Shown in pieces: positions 44,815 to 57,414 of a DNA stretch of 64,000 bases (its first letter is position 1; each line of letters begins with the position of its first letter). Made by a program: the position numbers and the translations under genes. The DNA is from Mycobacterium shigaense (GTDB lineage Bacteria; Actinomycetota; Actinomycetes; Mycobacteriales; Mycobacteriaceae): NCBI RefSeq assembly GCF_002356315.1, contig NZ_AP018164.1, forward strand, positions 1,364,001-1,428,000, read 5' to 3'. A model generated the notes under the pieces. It saw only the letters and a list, made by a program, of their open reading frames with translations, ran no database searches and was not told the origin of the DNA.

Positions 44815-44822
44815 GAGCGCCG

Positions 44823-44853
44823 CTCCTTCTCATCGCTGCGCGCTGCATCGTCG
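44823..44853 (-). repeat. Short dispersed intergenic repeat, copy 1 (upstream of nuoM)
   Basis: This 31-base element is 27/31 identical to 63499-63529, in the same relation to the next gene: its purine-rich end (minus strand) forms the ribosome site a few bases before the ATG. I recall similar elements in other mycobacterial intergenic regions. Confidence 0.65.
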
Positions 44854-44865
44854 CCACGCGCATGC

Positions 44866-46755
44866 TCACCACGTCTGCACCGCCAGGATCGCTGCGACCA
44901 CGAGTACCGCGCCGGCCAGCATCGAGAGCGCGTAGGAGCGCGCGAAGCCGGTTTGCAGTCCCCGCAACCGATTCGAGGTCCGGCTCACCAGCGCGGCCAG
45001 CGCATTGACCGAGCCGTCGACACCGGCGTCGTCGAATTCGACCAGTGCGTCGGTGAGTTGCGCGCCAGGACGCATGAACACCTCCTCGTTGAAGGCATCG
45101 CCGTAGAGGTCTCTGCGCGCGGCCGTCGTGAGCGCGGAAACCCGGACGGGGGGAACGCTCGGGATCTCCGCCTTGCCGCCGTACATCCGATAGGCCACTG
45201 CGATACCGACCACGACGACCGACAGTGCGAGCGTGGTGCTGAGCCAGGCGGGGAGGGCGTGCGTCGCTTCCTCGTGCGCGCCGACGACCGGTTCCAGCCA
45301 GTGCGGCAGGGTGCCCCCGATGGCGAACAGGCCGCCGGAGAACACCGAGCCAAAGGCCAGCAGGATCATCGGCCCGCTCATCAGCGCTGGCGCTTCATGC
45401 GGGTGACTGCCCGGGGCCCAACGCTTTTCGCCGAAGAAGGTCATCAGCATCACCCGGGTCATGTAGAAGGCGGTGATGCCCGCACCCAGCAACGCGGCCC
45501 CGCCCAGCGTGTAGCCCCGGATGCCGCCGGCGCCCAGCGCCGCCTCGATGATGGCGTCCTTGGAGTAGAAGCCCGCGAAGGGCGGCACGCCGATGATGGC
45601 CAGGTACCCCAACCCGAAGGTGACGAATGTGATCGGCAGGGCGGCGCGCAGCCCGCCGTAACGACGCATGTCCTGCTCTTCGTGCATCGCGTGGATGATC
45701 GAGCCCGACCCGAGGAACAGGCCGGCCTTGAAGAAGCCGTGGGTGAGCAGATGCATGATCGCGAACGCGTACCCGGCGGGACCGAGTCCCGCCGCCAGCA
45801 CCATGTAGCCGATCTGGCTCATCGTCGATGCCGCCAGCGCCCGTTTGATGTCGTCTTTGGCGCAGCCGATGAACGCCCCGAACAGCAAAGTGACGGCACC
45901 GACGAGGACGACGCCCAATTGCGCACCGGGAGCAAGGTTGTACAGCGGGTTGGACCGCACAATCAGGTACACGCCCGCGGTCACCATGGTCGCCGCGTGA
46001 ATAAGGGCGGAGACGGGGGTCGGGCCCTCCATCGCGTCACCCAACCAGGCCTGCAGCGGCACCTGGGCGGATTTGGCGCAGGCGCCGAGCAGCAGCAGCA
46101 ATCCCATCGCCGTGAGCACGCCGCGGCTGGCGGCGGGTGCACCGGCGAAAACGCCGGCGTACGAGAGGGTTCCGAATGTGGTGAACATCAAGAACATGCC
46201 CACCGCCAGGCCCGCGTCGCCGACCCGGTTCATCACGAATGCTTTCTTCGCGGCCGTGGCCGCCGACGGCTTGTGGTACCAGAAACCGATCAGCAGGTAG
46301 GACGCCAGGCCCACGCCTTCCCAACCGACGTAGAGCACCAGGTAGTTGTCGGCGACGACGAGCAGCAGCATGGAAGCCAGGAACAGGTTGAGATAGCCGA
46401 AAAACCGGCGGCGGTCCGGGTCTTCGGCCATGTAGGCGACCGAGTAGATGTGGATCAGCGATCCCACCCCGGAGATCAGCAGCACGAAACAGATTGACAG
46501 CTGGTCGATCTGCAGCCCGAAGTCGACCTGGAATTGGTTGACCGGAATCCAGGTGAACAGCGTCTGGTGCAGTGCGCGGTGTTCGCTGTCGCGACTCAAA
46601 AGGTCCGACAGCAGCGTGGCACCCACGGCGAAGGCCCCTAGGGCGGCCAGGACGCCCAGCCAGTGGCCCCACGCGTCGGTGCGTCTGCCCCCGAACAGCA
46701 GGATCGCGGCACCCGCCAGCGGCAGCGCCACCAGCAGCCAGGTGTAGTCAGTCAT
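44866..46755 (-). CDS. nuoL: NADH-quinone oxidoreductase subunit L
   Basis: This 629-residue protein is the largest antiporter-like subunit, with about 16 membrane helices and a C-terminal lateral helix that braces NuoM and NuoN. Seen are [19 protein letters not shown] (Glu), the [14 protein letters not shown] segment and [16 protein letters not shown] 46755 gives the usual start MTDYTWLL; an upstream in-frame extension would run into nuoK and is not supported. It begins 10 bases after nuoK. Confidence 0.95.
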   Translation of the reverse strand: MTDYTWLLVALPLAGAAILLFGGRRTDAWGHWLGVLAALGAFAVGATLLSDLLSRDSEHRALHQTLFTWIPVNQFQVDFGLQIDQLSICFVLLISGVGSLIHIYSVAYMAEDPDRRRFFGYLNLFLASMLLLVVADNYLVLYVGWEGVGLASYLLIGFWYHKPSAATAAKKAFVMNRVGDAGLAVGMFLMFTTFGTLSYAGVFAGAPAASRGVLTAMGLLLLLGACAKSAQVPLQAWLGDAMEGPTPVSALIHAATMVTAGVYLIVRSNPLYNLAPGAQLGVVLVGAVTLLFGAFIGCAKDDIKRALAASTMSQIGYMVLAAGLGPAGYAFAIMHLLTHGFFKAGLFLGSGSIIHAMHEEQDMRRYGGLRAALPITFVTFGLGYLAIIGVPPFAGFYSKDAIIEAALGAGGIRGYTLGGAALLGAGITAFYMTRVMLMTFFGEKRWAPGSHPHEAPALMSGPMILLAFGSVFSGGLFAIGGTLPHWLEPVVGAHEEATHALPAWLSTTLALSVVVVGIAVAYRMYGGKAEIPSVPPVRVSALTTAARRDLYGDAFNEEVFMRPGAQLTDALVEFDDAGVDGSVNALAALVSRTSNRLRGLQTGFARSYALSMLAGAVLVVAAILAVQTW

Positions 46756-46765
46756 CGTGGCGTTC

Positions 46766-47065
46766 TCAGCCTCTGAGTAGGTTCGCGTCGTCGACCGACG
46801 CCGATTTGCGGGCACGGAAAATCGTCATGATGATGGCCAGGCCGATGACGACCTCGCAGGCTGCCACCACCATCGTGAAGAATGCGATCATCTGCCCGTC
46901 CAGGTGGCCGTGCATCCGCGCGAAGGTGACGAACGCCAGGTTGACGGCATTGAGCATGAGCTCGACGCACATGAACATGACGATGGCGTTGCGGCGCAGC
47001 AGCACACCCGAGGCCCCGATGGTGAAGAGCAGCGCCGAAAGATAAAGGTAATTGGCCGGATTCAT
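46766..47065 (-). CDS. nuoK: NADH-quinone oxidoreductase subunit K
   Basis: This 99-residue protein has three membrane helices. The conserved Glu residues in [12 protein letters not shown] and [12 protein letters not shown] belong to the proton path near the quinone site. ATG 47065 overlaps the nuoJ stop by four bases (ATGA). Confidence 0.95.
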   Translation of the reverse strand: MNPANYLYLSALLFTIGASGVLLRRNAIVMFMCVELMLNAVNLAFVTFARMHGHLDGQMIAFFTMVVAACEVVIGLAIIMTIFRARKSASVDDANLLRG

Positions 47066-47853
47066 GAGGTGCCGCCTCGAACAGTTTCGGGAGAGGAAAT
47101 CGCTTTGCCGTCGGCGTCGCGGATGCGCAGGATCTTCGACACCGACAATTCGGAGTACGAGCCGTCGGGCAGCCGCGCGGCCACGTCGACCGCGTTGTGC
47201 CGCGCATAGATACCCGGGTTGGGCAGCGGGGTGGGATGCCCGCCGGGCAGGAAGCGCTCCTGGGAGAGCTCGCGCTGCGTCTTGCGGCGTTCGAAACGCT
47301 CCCGGTGCGCCAGGATCATCGCACCCACGGCAGCGGTGATCAGCAGCGCGCTGGTCAGTTCGAATGCCCACAGATACCGCGAAAAGATCAGTGCTGCCAG
47401 GCCTTCGACGTTGCCGCCGGAGTTGGCGGTGGTCAGCCCGACGAAGCCCCCGGTGGCCACATTGCCGATGGTGGCGACCAGCAGGATGCCGAACCCGAGC
47501 CCGGTGACCACCGCGGCGATGCGTTGCCCGCGCAGCGTTTCCTTCAGCGATTCCGCGGAGTCCACGCCGATCAGCATCAGCACGAACAAGAACAGCATCA
47601 TCACCGCGCCGGTGTAGACCACGACTTGAACGACACCCAAAAACAGCGCGTCCTGGATCATGTAGAACACGGCCAGGATGATCATCGTCAATGCCAGGAA
47701 CATCGCCGAGTACACGGCGTTGACCGCCAGCACGACGCCGAGGGCACCGAGCACCGCGACCACGCCCAGCACCCAGAACGCGACGGCCTCGCCGGTCGAG
47801 GTGCGCACGATGGCGTCGGTCGCCAGGTTTGTGGCGAGGTAGGCCGTGGTCAC
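47062..47853 (-). CDS. nuoJ: NADH-quinone oxidoreductase subunit J
   Basis: This 263-residue subunit has five membrane helices, including the conserved [15 protein letters not shown] helix, whose bulge links quinone chemistry to pumping in complex I. The C-terminal tail of about 85 residues is hydrophilic and longer than in E. coli (184 residues in all), as usual in mycobacteria. GTG 47853 overlaps the nuoI stop in a GTGA junction. Confidence 0.94.
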   Translation of the reverse strand: MTTAYLATNLATDAIVRTSTGEAVAFWVLGVVAVLGALGVVLAVNAVYSAMFLALTMIILAVFYMIQDALFLGVVQVVVYTGAVMMLFLFVLMLIGVDSAESLKETLRGQRIAAVVTGLGFGILLVATIGNVATGGFVGLTTANSGGNVEGLAALIFSRYLWAFELTSALLITAAVGAMILAHRERFERRKTQRELSQERFLPGGHPTPLPNPGIYARHNAVDVAARLPDGSYSELSVSKILRIRDADGKAISSPETVRGGTS

Positions 47854-48407
47854 CGCACGTCCCCGGCTGTTTCTTTCGCGTCAGCTCGGGCCTTCAGCCC
47901 GTCTGCCGTCACATTGCCCCGGTAGTAGTCCTTGTCGGTCGCGCCCTCGGCTCTCGGGTGCGGCGGCGCGAGCATGTTCTGCAGCAGGGGCGCCAGCAGC
48001 CGATCCTTTTCGTAGATCAGGTCGGCCCGATTGTCGTCGGCCATCTCGTAGTCGTTGGTCATCGTCAGCGCCCGGGTGGGGCAGGCCTCGATGCACAGGC
48101 CGCAGCCGATGCAGCGCAGATAGTTGATCTGATACACCCGACCGTAGCGTTCCCCGGGGGAAAACCTCGCCTCGTCGGTGTTGTCGGCGCCCTCGACGTA
48201 GATGGCGTCGGCCGGGCAGGCCCAGGCGCACAGCTCGCAGCCGATGCACTTCTCCAGCCCGTCCGGATACCGGTTGAGTTGGTGACGGCCGTGGTAGCGG
48301 GGCTTGACCGGCCCGGGCTTCTCCGGATATCCCTCGGTGACACGCTTTTTGAACATCGAGCTGAACGTCACGCCGAAACCGGCGACTCCGTCGAGGAATT
48401 TAGCCAC
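47850..48407 (-). CDS. nuoI: NADH-quinone oxidoreductase subunit I
   Basis: This 185-residue ferredoxin-like subunit has two 4Fe-4S motifs: Cys54, 57, 60, 64 (CIGCELC) and Cys99, 102, 105, 109 (CIGCGLC). They carry clusters N6a and N6b between NuoG and NuoB. GTG 48407 lies within the end of nuoH (8-base overlap) and gives the expected start MAKFLDG; upstream in-frame sequence is nuoH in another frame. Confidence 0.95.
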   Translation of the reverse strand: MAKFLDGVAGFGVTFSSMFKKRVTEGYPEKPGPVKPRYHGRHQLNRYPDGLEKCIGCELCAWACPADAIYVEGADNTDEARFSPGERYGRVYQINYLRCIGCGLCIEACPTRALTMTNDYEMADDNRADLIYEKDRLLAPLLQNMLAPPHPRAEGATDKDYYRGNVTADGLKARADAKETAGDVR

Positions 48408-49683
48408 CTGCGTTCTCCTTGCTCGCGCCGACCGGCAGCGCACGACTGGGCGCCTTCGGCAGCGGCGGTGTCGGGAATGCCGGCTCAATGCGGTGCAGGC
48501 CGGGACTTTGTTTGCTTTGCCGCCGGAGCTCACGCTCCAGGGCACGAATGCTGGGCGCCGCGAATGGCTTTCGCAGCAGCAGCACGACGACGACGGCGAA
48601 GACGAGGCTGCTGAACACCAGTATCGGGGTCCAGTGCGGGTAGCCCTGGTTGCGCGCGGTGCGGATCACCGCGGCGATCAGCACCCACACCAGCGAGGCC
48701 GGGATCAGCAATTTCCAGCCTAGCGCCATGAATTGGTCGTAGCGCAGGCGCGGCAGCGAGGCGCGCAGCCACATGTAGATGAACAGGAAGGTCCACATCT
48801 TGGCGGTGAACCAGAGCACCGGCCACCAGCCGGTGTTGGCCTCGGGCCACATGTCCAGGGGCCAAGGCGCGTGCCAGCCACCGAAGAACAGGACGGTCGC
48901 CAGCGACGAGACCGTCATCATGTTCACGTATTCGGCGAGCATGAACATCGCGAACTTCAGCGACGAGTATTCGGTGTGGAAGCCAGCGACCAGTTCGCCC
49001 TCGGCCTCGGGCAGGTCGAAGGGGGCGCGGTTGGTCTCACCCACCATGGAGATCAGGTAGATGACGAACGACGGCGCCAGCAGGAACACATACCAGACGC
49101 GGTCTTGGGCGGCAACGATTTCCGACGTCGACATGGAGCCGGCGTAGAGGAACACCGCCGCGAACGAGAGCCCCATCGCGACCTCGTAGGAGATGACCTG
49201 GGCGGTCGAGCGCACCCCGCCGAGCAGCGGGTAGGTGGACCCGGACGCCCAGCCGCCCAGCACGATGCCGTACACCCCGATCGCCGACAGACCCAGGATG
49301 AACAGCACCGCGACCGGCATGTCGGTCAGCTGCAGGGGCGTGCGGTGGCCGAAAATCGACACCTCGGGACCGAACGGGATGAACGCGAACGCGGTGAACG
49401 CCGGGATCGTCGAAAAGACCGGCGCCGCAAAGTAAACGAATTTGTCGACGCCGGCGGGTGTGATGCTCTCCTTGAGGGCCAGCTTGATCCCGTCGGCCAG
49501 GCTCTGCAGCGTGCCCCACGGCCCCGCCCGGTTGGGGCCCGGCCGCAGCTGCATCCAGCCGAGGATCTTGCGTTCCAGCAGAATTGCGAGCAGCACGTTC
49601 AGCATCAGGAACACGAAGATGGCCAGCGCCTTGCCCAGCACCAGCCACCAGGTGTCGTGTCCGAAGGCGGCCAAATCGGTCAT
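48400..49683 (-). CDS. nuoH: NADH-quinone oxidoreductase subunit H
   Basis: This 427-residue membrane subunit has eight or more helices and forms the quinone cavity with NuoB and NuoD. Conserved loops include [21 protein letters not shown] and the acidic [22 protein letters not shown]. The C-terminal extension of about 70 residues beyond the E. coli length is mycobacterial. ATG 49683 overlaps the nuoG stop by four bases. Confidence 0.95.
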   Translation of the reverse strand: MTDLAAFGHDTWWLVLGKALAIFVFLMLNVLLAILLERKILGWMQLRPGPNRAGPWGTLQSLADGIKLALKESITPAGVDKFVYFAAPVFSTIPAFTAFAFIPFGPEVSIFGHRTPLQLTDMPVAVLFILGLSAIGVYGIVLGGWASGSTYPLLGGVRSTAQVISYEVAMGLSFAAVFLYAGSMSTSEIVAAQDRVWYVFLLAPSFVIYLISMVGETNRAPFDLPEAEGELVAGFHTEYSSLKFAMFMLAEYVNMMTVSSLATVLFFGGWHAPWPLDMWPEANTGWWPVLWFTAKMWTFLFIYMWLRASLPRLRYDQFMALGWKLLIPASLVWVLIAAVIRTARNQGYPHWTPILVFSSLVFAVVVVLLLRKPFAAPSIRALERELRRQSKQSPGLHRIEPAFPTPPLPKAPSRALPVGASKENAGG

Positions 49684-52103
49684 GAGCCCACTCCAATTCG
49701 CACAACCTCGCCGACGGTGACGCCGAGATCGGTATGCACTGCCGATCCCGCCGAGTTCAGCGGCAACCACACCACCCGGTCGGGCATGTCGGTCACGGCC
49801 AGCGGCAACGTGATCGAGCCCTTCGACGTGCTGACGGTCACCGCGTCACCGTCAGCGGCGCCGATCTCCGCCGCCGTGTCGGCCGACAGCCGCGCCACGA
49901 CCGCATGCGCGGTCCCGGCCAGATACGGTTCGCCGTCTTGCAGGCGGCCGTTGTCGAGCAGCATCCGCCAGCCGGCCAGCACCGCTTCACCGGTGCCGGG
50001 TTGGGCGGGCTCACCGGCCGCCACCGTTGGCGCGGCGGCGTATTCGCCGTCCCAGATGCCCAGCGCGGACATTTCCTCGCGGGCCGCGGCGACGTCGGCC
50101 ATCCCCAGATAGACGCCCATCTCGTCGGCGAGCGCGTCGAGTACCAGGTGGTCCGACTGGGAAGCCTGCTGGGTGGTGCCGTGCAGAGCGGGCTCGAATG
50201 GCCGGAATCGGCCCTCCCAGTTGATGAATGCCCCGGCCTTCTGCGTGGTCGGCGCGACGGGGAACACCACGTCGGCGCGCTCGGTGACCTCGCTGTGCCG
50301 CAACTCCAGGCTGATCACGAACTTTGCGGCGTCCACCGCGGCCAGCACCGCGGCCGGGTCGGCGAAGTCGGCCGGCTCGATCCCGCCGATCAGTAGCGCC
50401 CCCAGCGTGCCGTCGGTGGCGGCGGCCAGGATGCCGCCGGCGTCGCGCCCCGGTGTGGTGGGCAACTCGTCTACGTTCCACGCCGCGGCGACCTGTGCGC
50501 GCGCCGATTCGTCGGCGACCGGACGGCCGCCCGGCAGCAGTCCCGGAAGCGCGCCGGCTTCCAGCGCGCCGCGTTCGCCGGCGCGGCGCGGCACCCACGC
50601 CAGCCGGGCCCCGGTGGCGTCGGCGAGCCGGGCCGCGGCGGACAAGCCGCCCGGCACCGTGGCCAGTCGTTCCCCGACCATGATCACCGCACCGGGGCGA
50701 GACAGCAGTTCGGCGATCTCGCCGTCGGCCAGTCCGTCCAGCGCCGCCGGCTCCGCGCCGGGAGCGGTCTTGATCAGCGTGCCGAACATCTTCTGCAGCC
50801 CGCGGGTGGCGAACGGGGCGATCGAGTGCACCGGAAGGTTGCGCTTGCGGGCCGCCTTGCGCAGCCGCAGGAACACGATGGGCGCCTCTTCCTCGGGCTC
50901 CAGGCCGGCCAGCAATACCACCGGCGCCGATTCCAGGTCGGCATAGCTGACGGTCAGCGGCCGGCCGGCGACCCGGGCCGCCAGGAAGTCGGCCTCCTCG
51001 GCGGAGTAGGGGCGGGCCCGGAAGTCGATATCGTTGCTATCCAACAAGATTCGGGCGAACTTCGAGTACGCGTAGGCGTCTTCCCAGGTGACCCGGCCGC
51101 CGACCAGCACGCCCGCTCGTTCGCGGGCCGTCTCCAGCCCGGCGACGGCGACGGCGATCGCGTGCGACCAGGACGCCGGCGTCAGCTGACCGTCGGCGTC
51201 GCGGATCAGGGGAGTGGTGATGACGTCTGGCTGGGTGGCGTAGCGGAAGGCCCACCGGCCCTTGTCGCAGTTCCACTCCTCGTTGACCTCGGGGTCGTCG
51301 CCGGCGAGCCGACGCAGCACCTTGCCGCGGCGGTGGTCGGTACGCTCGGCGCACCCGCCGGCGCAGTGCTCGCAGACGCTGGGGCTCGACACCAGGTCGA
51401 ACGGGCGGGCCCGGAAGCGGTAGGCGGTCCCGGTCAGCGCGCCTACCGGGCAGATCTGCACGGTGTTGCCGGAGAAGTACGACTCGAACGGCTCGTTGGC
51501 ATAGATACCGACCTGCTGCAGCGCGCCGCGCTCCTGCATGTCGATGAACGGGTCCCCGGCGATCTGGTCGGAGAACCGCGTGCAGCGGGCGCACAGGATG
51601 CAGCGTTCGCGGTCGAGCAGGACCTGCGAGGAGATGTTGATCGGCTTGGCGAAAGTGCGCTTGACGTCTTCGAAGCGAGAATCGGTACGGCCGTTGGACA
51701 TCGCCTGGTTCTGCAGCGGGCATTCACCGCCCTTGTCGCACATCGGACAGTCCAGCGGATGGTTGATCAGCAGCAGCTCCATCACGCCGTGCTGGGCCTT
51801 GTCGGCGGCCTCCGAGGTCAGCTGGGTGTGCACCACCATGTCGTCGGTGCACACGATGGTGCACGACGCCATGGGCTTGCGCTGTCCCTCGACCTCGACC
51901 ATGCACTGCCGGCATGCGCCGACCGGGTCCAGCAACGGGTGGTCGCAGAACCGCGGGATTTGGATGCCTATCAGCTCGGCCGCCCGGATCACCAGAGTTC
52001 CCTTGGGAACACTGATTTCGGCTCCGTCGATGGTCAGCGTCACCATGTCCGGCGGCCGCTGGTCGCCGGCCGCAGGCTTGGCCGCATCCGAAACAGAAGT
52101 CAT
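49680..52103 (-). CDS. nuoG: NADH-quinone oxidoreductase subunit G
   Basis: This 807-residue peripheral subunit has an N-terminal 2Fe-2S ferredoxin domain ([15 protein letters not shown]). The His/Cys cluster N5 motif follows ([17 protein letters not shown]), then the N4 motif (CILCARC with a later CPVGAL) and a molybdopterin-oxidoreductase-like domain. The extra N7 cluster motif (CEHCAGGC with a fourth Cys in EEWNCDKG) is complete, so N7 is predicted to be present. ATG 52103 overlaps the nuoF stop. Confidence 0.95.
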   Translation of the reverse strand: MTSVSDAAKPAAGDQRPPDMVTLTIDGAEISVPKGTLVIRAAELIGIQIPRFCDHPLLDPVGACRQCMVEVEGQRKPMASCTIVCTDDMVVHTQLTSEAADKAQHGVMELLLINHPLDCPMCDKGGECPLQNQAMSNGRTDSRFEDVKRTFAKPINISSQVLLDRERCILCARCTRFSDQIAGDPFIDMQERGALQQVGIYANEPFESYFSGNTVQICPVGALTGTAYRFRARPFDLVSSPSVCEHCAGGCAERTDHRRGKVLRRLAGDDPEVNEEWNCDKGRWAFRYATQPDVITTPLIRDADGQLTPASWSHAIAVAVAGLETARERAGVLVGGRVTWEDAYAYSKFARILLDSNDIDFRARPYSAEEADFLAARVAGRPLTVSYADLESAPVVLLAGLEPEEEAPIVFLRLRKAARKRNLPVHSIAPFATRGLQKMFGTLIKTAPGAEPAALDGLADGEIAELLSRPGAVIMVGERLATVPGGLSAAARLADATGARLAWVPRRAGERGALEAGALPGLLPGGRPVADESARAQVAAAWNVDELPTTPGRDAGGILAAATDGTLGALLIGGIEPADFADPAAVLAAVDAAKFVISLELRHSEVTERADVVFPVAPTTQKAGAFINWEGRFRPFEPALHGTTQQASQSDHLVLDALADEMGVYLGMADVAAAREEMSALGIWDGEYAAAPTVAAGEPAQPGTGEAVLAGWRMLLDNGRLQDGEPYLAGTAHAVVARLSADTAAEIGAADGDAVTVSTSKGSITLPLAVTDMPDRVVWLPLNSAGSAVHTDLGVTVGEVVRIGVGS

Positions 52104-53437
52104 GGGGCTGTCGTCCCTTTCACGCTGTCGCGCTGACTGGTCAACATCGAGTCGCGGGGGTCGAACGGGCACCCGCCACCTTCGACGTGGGCGATGTACT
52201 CGTCGCGGAAGTGCTTGATGGACGACATCACCGGGCTGGCAGCGCCGTCGCCCAACGCGCAGAACGACTTTCCGAGGATGGCATCGGAGATGTCGAGCAG
52301 CTTCTCGAGATCCTCGGTGGTGCCGCGGCCGGATTCCAGGCGCTCGTAGATCTGGCTGAGCCAGAAGGTGCCTTCGCGGCACGGCGTGCATTTGCCGCAC
52401 GATTCGTGGCGGTAGAAGTCGGTCCAGCGCTGCACCGCGCGCACCACGCAGGTGGTCTCGTCGAAGATCTCCAGGGCCTTGGTGCCCAGCATCGAGCCAG
52501 CCGCGCCGACTCCCTCGTAATCCAGTGGTATGTCCAGATGTTCGTCGGTGAGCAGCGGAGTCGACGAGCCCCCGGGGGTCCAGAACTTGAGCCGATGCCC
52601 GGCCCGCACCCCGCCGGCGTAGTTGAGCAGCTCGCGCAGCGTGATGCCCAGCGGGGCCTCGTACTGACCCGGGTTGGTGACGTGGCCGGACAGCGAATAC
52701 AGCGTGAAGCCGGGCGATTTCTCGGTGCCCATCGACCGGAACCAGTCGACGCCGTTGAGGATGATCGGCGGCACGCTGGCGATGGTCTCGACGTTGTTGA
52801 TCACCGTGGGGCAGCCGTAGAGGCCGGCGACCGCGGGGAAGGGGGGCCGCAGCCGCGGTTGGCCGCGCCGGCCCTCCAGACCCTCCAGCAGCGCGGTTTC
52901 CTCGCCGCAGATGTAGGCGCCCGCGCCCGCGTGCACCACCAATTCCAGGTCATAGCCGGAGCCCAGGATGTCGCGGCCCAGAAAGCCCGCGGCGTAAGCC
53001 TCGGCCACCGCGTTCTGCAGCCGGCGCAGCACCGGCACCACCTCGCCGCGCACGTAGATGAAGGCGTGGCTGGCCCGGATGGCGTAAGACGCGATGATGG
53101 CGCCCTCCACCAGCAGGTGGGGCGTGGCCAGCATCAGCGGGATGTCTTTGCACGTACCGGGTTCCGACTCGTCGGCGTTGACCACCAGGTAGTGCGGCTT
53201 GGCGGCCGGCCCGGAATCGCCCTGCGGGATGAACGACCACTTCGTTCCGGTCGAGAAGCCGGCGCCGCCGCGGCCCCGCAGTCCCGAATCCTTCACTGCC
53301 CCGATCACCGCGTCGGGCTCCATCTTCAGCGCCTTCTGCAGTGCCGCGTAGCCGTCGTGGCGCTGATAAGTCGCCAGCGTGAACGATTGCGGGTCGTCCC
53401 AGTAGCGGCTGATGACCGGCGTCAGCGGTGTAGTCAT
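52100..53437 (-). CDS. nuoF: NADH-quinone oxidoreductase subunit F
   Basis: This 445-residue subunit binds NADH and FMN. It has the [13 protein letters not shown] motif (NADH/FMN), [15 protein letters not shown], and the 4Fe-4S cluster N3 motif [10 protein letters not shown] with a fourth Cys in SFCALG. It is the electron entry point of complex I. ATG 53437 overlaps the nuoE stop by four bases. Confidence 0.95.
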   Translation of the reverse strand: MTTPLTPVISRYWDDPQSFTLATYQRHDGYAALQKALKMEPDAVIGAVKDSGLRGRGGAGFSTGTKWSFIPQGDSGPAAKPHYLVVNADESEPGTCKDIPLMLATPHLLVEGAIIASYAIRASHAFIYVRGEVVPVLRRLQNAVAEAYAAGFLGRDILGSGYDLELVVHAGAGAYICGEETALLEGLEGRRGQPRLRPPFPAVAGLYGCPTVINNVETIASVPPIILNGVDWFRSMGTEKSPGFTLYSLSGHVTNPGQYEAPLGITLRELLNYAGGVRAGHRLKFWTPGGSSTPLLTDEHLDIPLDYEGVGAAGSMLGTKALEIFDETTCVVRAVQRWTDFYRHESCGKCTPCREGTFWLSQIYERLESGRGTTEDLEKLLDISDAILGKSFCALGDGAASPVMSSIKHFRDEYIAHVEGGGCPFDPRDSMLTSQRDSVKGTTAP

Positions 53438-54216
53438 GACTTGTTCTCCGGAGCCGCGTCGGCAGGATCGGGGGCCTGCATGTTCTGTTCCTGCGCCACC
53501 CGCAAGCCGGCGAGAGTGGCCGCGCCTGCGCCACCTTGGCCCTCGTCGGGCCGCTCGTCGGGCAGGCCGGACAGAATGCGCGAGGTCTGCTTGAAGGTGC
53601 ACAGCGGAAGGCCGCGGGTGGGGGCCTTCGGTTCGCCGGTGCGCAGCGAATCGACGAGTTCGCGCGCCGATTCCGGGGTTTGGTTGTCGAAGAATTCCCA
53701 GTTGACCATCAGCACCGGTGCGAAATCGCACGCGGCGTTGCATTCGATGTGCTGCAGGGTGATGGCCCCGTCGCCGGTCGTCTCGTCGTTGCCGATGCCG
53801 AGATGCTCTTTGAGATCGGCGAATATCGCGTCGCCACCCATCACGGCGCACAGCGTGTTGGTGCAGACACCGACCAGGTAGTCACCCGTGGGGCCGCGGC
53901 GGTACATGGTGTAGAAGCTGCCTACGGCCGATACCTCGGCGCCGGTCAATCCCAGTAGCTCACCGCAGAATTCGAGTCCGGCCGGCGTCAGGTACGAGTC
54001 CTCGGACTGCACCAGGTGCAGCAGCGGCAGCAGCGCCGAGCGCTTGTTGGGATAGCGAGCGATGATCTCCTTGGCGTCGAGCTCCAGCCGCGCCCGGACA
54101 TCGGGCGGATAGCTCTGCGGAGCCCCCTCGACCACGAACTGGTTGGGTTCCTCGGGCGGCGGGCCCAGCCGGAGGAAGACCCGCTCGCCGCTGCCGCTTA
54201 CGTGGGGTTCCGTCAT
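53434..54216 (-). CDS. nuoE: NADH-quinone oxidoreductase subunit E
   Basis: This 260-residue subunit carries the 2Fe-2S cluster N1a with ligands Cys118, Cys123, Cys159 and Cys163 (CTNTLC and CNAAC). It is longer than the E. coli subunit (166 residues) because of a C-terminal tail of about 70 Gly/Ala/Pro-rich residues, typical of mycobacteria. ATG 54216 overlaps the nuoD stop. Confidence 0.94.
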   Translation of the reverse strand: MTEPHVSGSGERVFLRLGPPPEEPNQFVVEGAPQSYPPDVRARLELDAKEIIARYPNKRSALLPLLHLVQSEDSYLTPAGLEFCGELLGLTGAEVSAVGSFYTMYRRGPTGDYLVGVCTNTLCAVMGGDAIFADLKEHLGIGNDETTGDGAITLQHIECNAACDFAPVLMVNWEFFDNQTPESARELVDSLRTGEPKAPTRGLPLCTFKQTSRILSGLPDERPDEGQGGAGAATLAGLRVAQEQNMQAPDPADAAPENKS

Positions 54217-55541
54217 CGGTCCACCCCGCCCATCACGGGGTCGATGCTGGCGACTGCGGTGATGAGGTCGGCGACCAGCCCGCCCTCCGACATCGCGGCG
54301 ACCGACTGCAGATTGGTGAAGGAGGGATCCCGGTAGTGCACGCGGTAGGGGCGGGTACCGCCGTCGCTGACCATGTGCACGCCGAGTTCGCCGCGCGGGG
54401 ATTCGACCGCCGCGTAGACCTGGCCCGCCGGCACCCGGATGCCCTCGGTGACCAACTTGAAGTGGTGGATCAGGGCCTCCATCGAGCCACTCATGATCTT
54501 GGCGATGTGCTCGGGTGAATTGCCCATCCCGTCCGGGCCCACCTTCAAATCCGCGGGCCAGGCGATCTTGCGGTCCTCGACCATGGTCGGCCCCGGCTGC
54601 AGTTTGTCCAGACACTGCTCCACGATCTTGACCGACTCCCACATCTCTTTGACGCGAATGATGTAGCGCCCGTAGGCATCACAACCGTCATCGGTGATGA
54701 CGTCGAAATCGTAGTTCTGGTAACCGCAGTACGGTTCGCTTTTGCGAAGGTCGTGCGGTAGGCCCGTGGAACGCAGGATCGGCCCGGTGATGCCCAGCGC
54801 CATACAGCCGGTTAGGTCCAGGTACCCGACGTCCTCGGTGCGGGCCTTCCAGATGGCGTTCTCGTTGAGCAGGTCGCCCATTTCGCGCAGCGGCTGGCGC
54901 AATTCCTTGAGCGCGTTGGCGATTTCGTCCTTGGCGCCCGGCGGCAGGTCCTGCGCCACGCCGCCCGGCCGGATGTAGGCGCTGTTCATCCGCAGCCCGG
55001 TGATCGACTCGAACAGCGTGAGCACGATCTCGCGGGCCCGGAAGCCGACGAACATCGGAGTCATGGCGCCCAGCTCCATGCCGCCGGTCGCCAGCGCCAC
55101 CAGGTGTGACGAAATACGGTTGAGCTCCATCATCATCACCCGAATGACGTTGACGCGCTCGGGAATCTCGTCGGTGATGCCGAGCAGCTTCTCGACGCCC
55201 AGGCAGTACACCGTCTCGTTGAAGAACGGTGACAGGTAGTCCATCCGGGTAACGAACGTGACACCCTGCGTCCAGTAACGGTATTCGAGGTTTTTCTCGA
55301 TTCCGGTGTGCAGGTAGCCGATCGCGCACCGGGCCTCGGTGACCGTCTCGCCCTCGATCTCGAGGATCAGCCGCAACACGCCATGGGTGGACGGGTGCTG
55401 CGGGCCCATGTTGACGACGATGCGTTCGCCGGGATCCGCGTCGCGCGCGGCCTGGACGATCTCTTCCCAGTCCTGGCCGCCGGCGACCAGGACGGTCTCG
55501 GCGGCGCCACCATTGTGCGTCGACTCTTGGGTAGTGCTCAT
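54213..55541 (-). CDS. nuoD: NADH-quinone oxidoreductase subunit D
   Basis: This 442-residue 49-kDa-type subunit derives from the NiFe-hydrogenase large subunit and forms the quinone headgroup site. It shows [15 protein letters not shown] with the quinone-binding His, and the hydrogenase nickel Cys residues are absent, as expected. ATG 55541 overlaps the nuoC stop by one base (TAATG). Confidence 0.95.
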   Translation of the reverse strand: MSTTQESTHNGGAAETVLVAGGQDWEEIVQAARDADPGERIVVNMGPQHPSTHGVLRLILEIEGETVTEARCAIGYLHTGIEKNLEYRYWTQGVTFVTRMDYLSPFFNETVYCLGVEKLLGITDEIPERVNVIRVMMMELNRISSHLVALATGGMELGAMTPMFVGFRAREIVLTLFESITGLRMNSAYIRPGGVAQDLPPGAKDEIANALKELRQPLREMGDLLNENAIWKARTEDVGYLDLTGCMALGITGPILRSTGLPHDLRKSEPYCGYQNYDFDVITDDGCDAYGRYIIRVKEMWESVKIVEQCLDKLQPGPTMVEDRKIAWPADLKVGPDGMGNSPEHIAKIMSGSMEALIHHFKLVTEGIRVPAGQVYAAVESPRGELGVHMVSDGGTRPYRVHYRDPSFTNLQSVAAMSEGGLVADLITAVASIDPVMGGVDR

Positions 55542-56269
55542 TAGTTGTAACCCCTCCGCTCGTTGGGCGGGGGTATCTGCGCGCCCTTGTATTCGACCGG
55601 GATGCCGCCGAGTGGATAGTCCTTGCGCTGCGGATGCCCGTGCCAATCGTCGGGCATCTCGATTCGGGTCAGCGCCGGGTGTCCGTCGAAGATGATCCCG
55701 AAGAAGTCGTAGGTTTCGCGCTCGTGCCAGTCGTTGGTCGGGTACACGCCGTACAGCGACGGGATGTGCGGATCGTCGTCCGGCGCAGACACTTCCAGCC
55801 GAAGCCGGCGATTGTGCGTGATCGACTGCAGGGGGTAGACGGCGTGCAGCTCGCGGCCGGTTTCGTTCGGGTAGTGCACCCCGCTGACGCCCAGGCACAT
55901 CTCGAAGCGCAGTTCCGGCTCGTCGCGCAACCGTTGGGCAACCTGCGGCAGCAGTTCGCGGCGCACGTGCAGGGTAAGCTCGTCGCGGTCGACGACGACT
56001 TTCTCGATCGCATCGTCGAAGTCGATGTCGTGGCCCGTCAGTGCCTCGGCCAGCCGGTCGGCGATGTCGTCGAAGTAGCGGCCGTAGGGCCGGGGGCTGC
56101 TGCCGGGCAGGGTGACCTCGCGCACCAGCCGCCCGTATCCGGAGGTGTCGCCGGTGCCGGTGACGCCGAACATGCCTCGGCGGACGTTGATTACTTCCTC
56201 GTCGGCGCCGGGAATGGATCCACCCACCTCGCTGGCCGCTACCTTCGGGTCGTGGTCGGGCGAACTCAT
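55541..56269 (-). CDS. nuoC: NADH-quinone oxidoreductase subunit C
   Basis: This 242-residue 30-kDa-type subunit has the signature [19 protein letters not shown] near residues 188-206. It sits between NuoD and NuoI. ATG 56269 overlaps the nuoB stop by four bases. NuoC and NuoD are separate proteins here, not fused as in E. coli. Confidence 0.94.
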   Translation of the reverse strand: MSSPDHDPKVAASEVGGSIPGADEEVINVRRGMFGVTGTGDTSGYGRLVREVTLPGSSPRPYGRYFDDIADRLAEALTGHDIDFDDAIEKVVVDRDELTLHVRRELLPQVAQRLRDEPELRFEMCLGVSGVHYPNETGRELHAVYPLQSITHNRRLRLEVSAPDDDPHIPSLYGVYPTNDWHERETYDFFGIIFDGHPALTRIEMPDDWHGHPQRKDYPLGGIPVEYKGAQIPPPNERRGYN

Positions 56270-56820
56270 CGCAGCAGTCCACGCATTTCGATCGTGGGCC
56301 TGGCGGTCAGCGCCGCCTGCTCGGCTTCGGAAATCGCCTCCTCGCGGTTGACGCCGAGCGGCATTTCCTGAATCTTCTCGTGCAGCTTGAGAATTGCGTG
56401 CAACAACATCTCCGGGCGGGGCGGACAGCCGGGCAGGTAGATGTCGACCGGAACGACATGGTCGACGCCCTGCACGATCGCGTAGTTGTTGAACATGCCG
56501 CCGGACGAGGCGCACACGCCCATGGCCAGCACCCACTTCGGCTCGGCCATCTGGTCGTAGATCTGGCGCAGTACCGGAGCCATCTTCTGGCTGACCCGCC
56601 CGGCCACGATCATCAGATCGGCCTGCCGCGGTGTTGCCGAGAATCGCTCCATGCCGAACCGGGCGATGTCGAACCTTGGCCCCGCCGTTGCCATCATCTC
56701 GATCGCGCAGCACGCCAGCCCGAACGTCGCGGGCCACAGCGAGTTCTTGCGGACATAGCCGGCGATCTTCTCGACAGTTCCCAGCAATATGCCCGCTGGC
56801 AGCTGTTCTTCCAGGCCCAC
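56266..56820 (-). CDS. nuoB: NADH-quinone oxidoreductase subunit B
   Basis: This 184-residue subunit holds the terminal 4Fe-4S cluster N2 with ligands Cys37, Cys38, Cys103 and Cys132 ([15 protein letters not shown] and LPGCPPRPE). It passes electrons to the quinone. GTG 56820 lies 8 bases after nuoA. Confidence 0.95.
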   Translation of the reverse strand: MGLEEQLPAGILLGTVEKIAGYVRKNSLWPATFGLACCAIEMMATAGPRFDIARFGMERFSATPRQADLMIVAGRVSQKMAPVLRQIYDQMAEPKWVLAMGVCASSGGMFNNYAIVQGVDHVVPVDIYLPGCPPRPEMLLHAILKLHEKIQEMPLGVNREEAISEAEQAALTARPTIEMRGLLR

Positions 56821-56828
56821 GTCTTACC

Positions 56829-57206
56829 TCAATCCCACGTCAGGCCGCCGCGGCGCCACACATAGGCGTACGCCACGAAGACCGTGAGCATGAATATGAC
56901 CATTTCGACCAGAGCGAATGTGCCCAGCGCGTCGTAGCTCACCGCCCAGGGGTACAAGAAGACGATCTCGATGTCGAACACGATGAACAGCATCGCGGTC
57001 AGGTAGTACTTCACCGGAAACCGTTGGCCGGGCGTCGCGTGCGGACCGCTCACCGGGGTCGCGGTGGGCTCGATGCCACACTCGTAGGCCGCCAGCTTCG
57101 ACTTGTTGTACCGCGACGGGCCGGCGATGCTCGCGATGCCGACCGAGCCTACGGCAAAAGCGGCCCCGATTGCTCCCAGCACCAGGATGGGTATGTAGAC
57201 GTTCAA
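56829..57206 (-). CDS. nuoA: NADH-quinone oxidoreductase subunit A
   Basis: This 125-residue subunit has three membrane helices with the conserved loop AAYECGIEP, whose Cys lies near the quinone channel, and [14 protein letters not shown] chose TTG 57206 because the protein then begins MNVYIPILV, as in other mycobacteria, with GGAG upstream. It is the first gene of the nuo operon. Confidence 0.93.
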   Translation of the reverse strand: MNVYIPILVLGAIGAAFAVGSVGIASIAGPSRYNKSKLAAYECGIEPTATPVSGPHATPGQRFPVKYYLTAMLFIVFDIEIVFLYPWAVSYDALGTFALVEMVIFMLTVFVAYAYVWRRGGLTWD

Positions 57207-57414
57207 CTCGCTCCAAGATCCGTCGTACGAGCCGCCTGCAGCGGCCAGGCGGTACCGGGCTGCTGTGATGAGCCTGGCTGGGGCCCGTCACAGTGATCTT
57301 CAACATAGCGTCGTAGACCTCGACGCGCTTGCCCGGGGTGGATTTTCGTGACGCATCCATCATTGCGAGCCACGCGAGTCCCATAAATCGGCGCGACAGT
57401 GGTACCGGGATAGC
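57207..57414. other. Leader/promoter region of the nuo operon
   Basis: These 208 bases lie between the truncated MHS transporter and nuoA, all on the minus strand. No gene is supported, and no residual transporter C-terminus is readable in any minus-strand frame. The region must carry the nuo promoter unless the operon starts further upstream; I see no element I would name. Confidence 0.4.

Noticed and set aside
44470..46497. Long plus-strand open frame across nuoL/nuoM
   Set aside because: Composition (Gln, His, Arg, Glu-rich, no domain) is typical of the antisense frame of membrane-protein genes.
57207..57384. Small upstream gene in the nuo leader
   Set aside because: The open frame continues into nuoA in another phase, has no ribosome site and no recognisable sequence.
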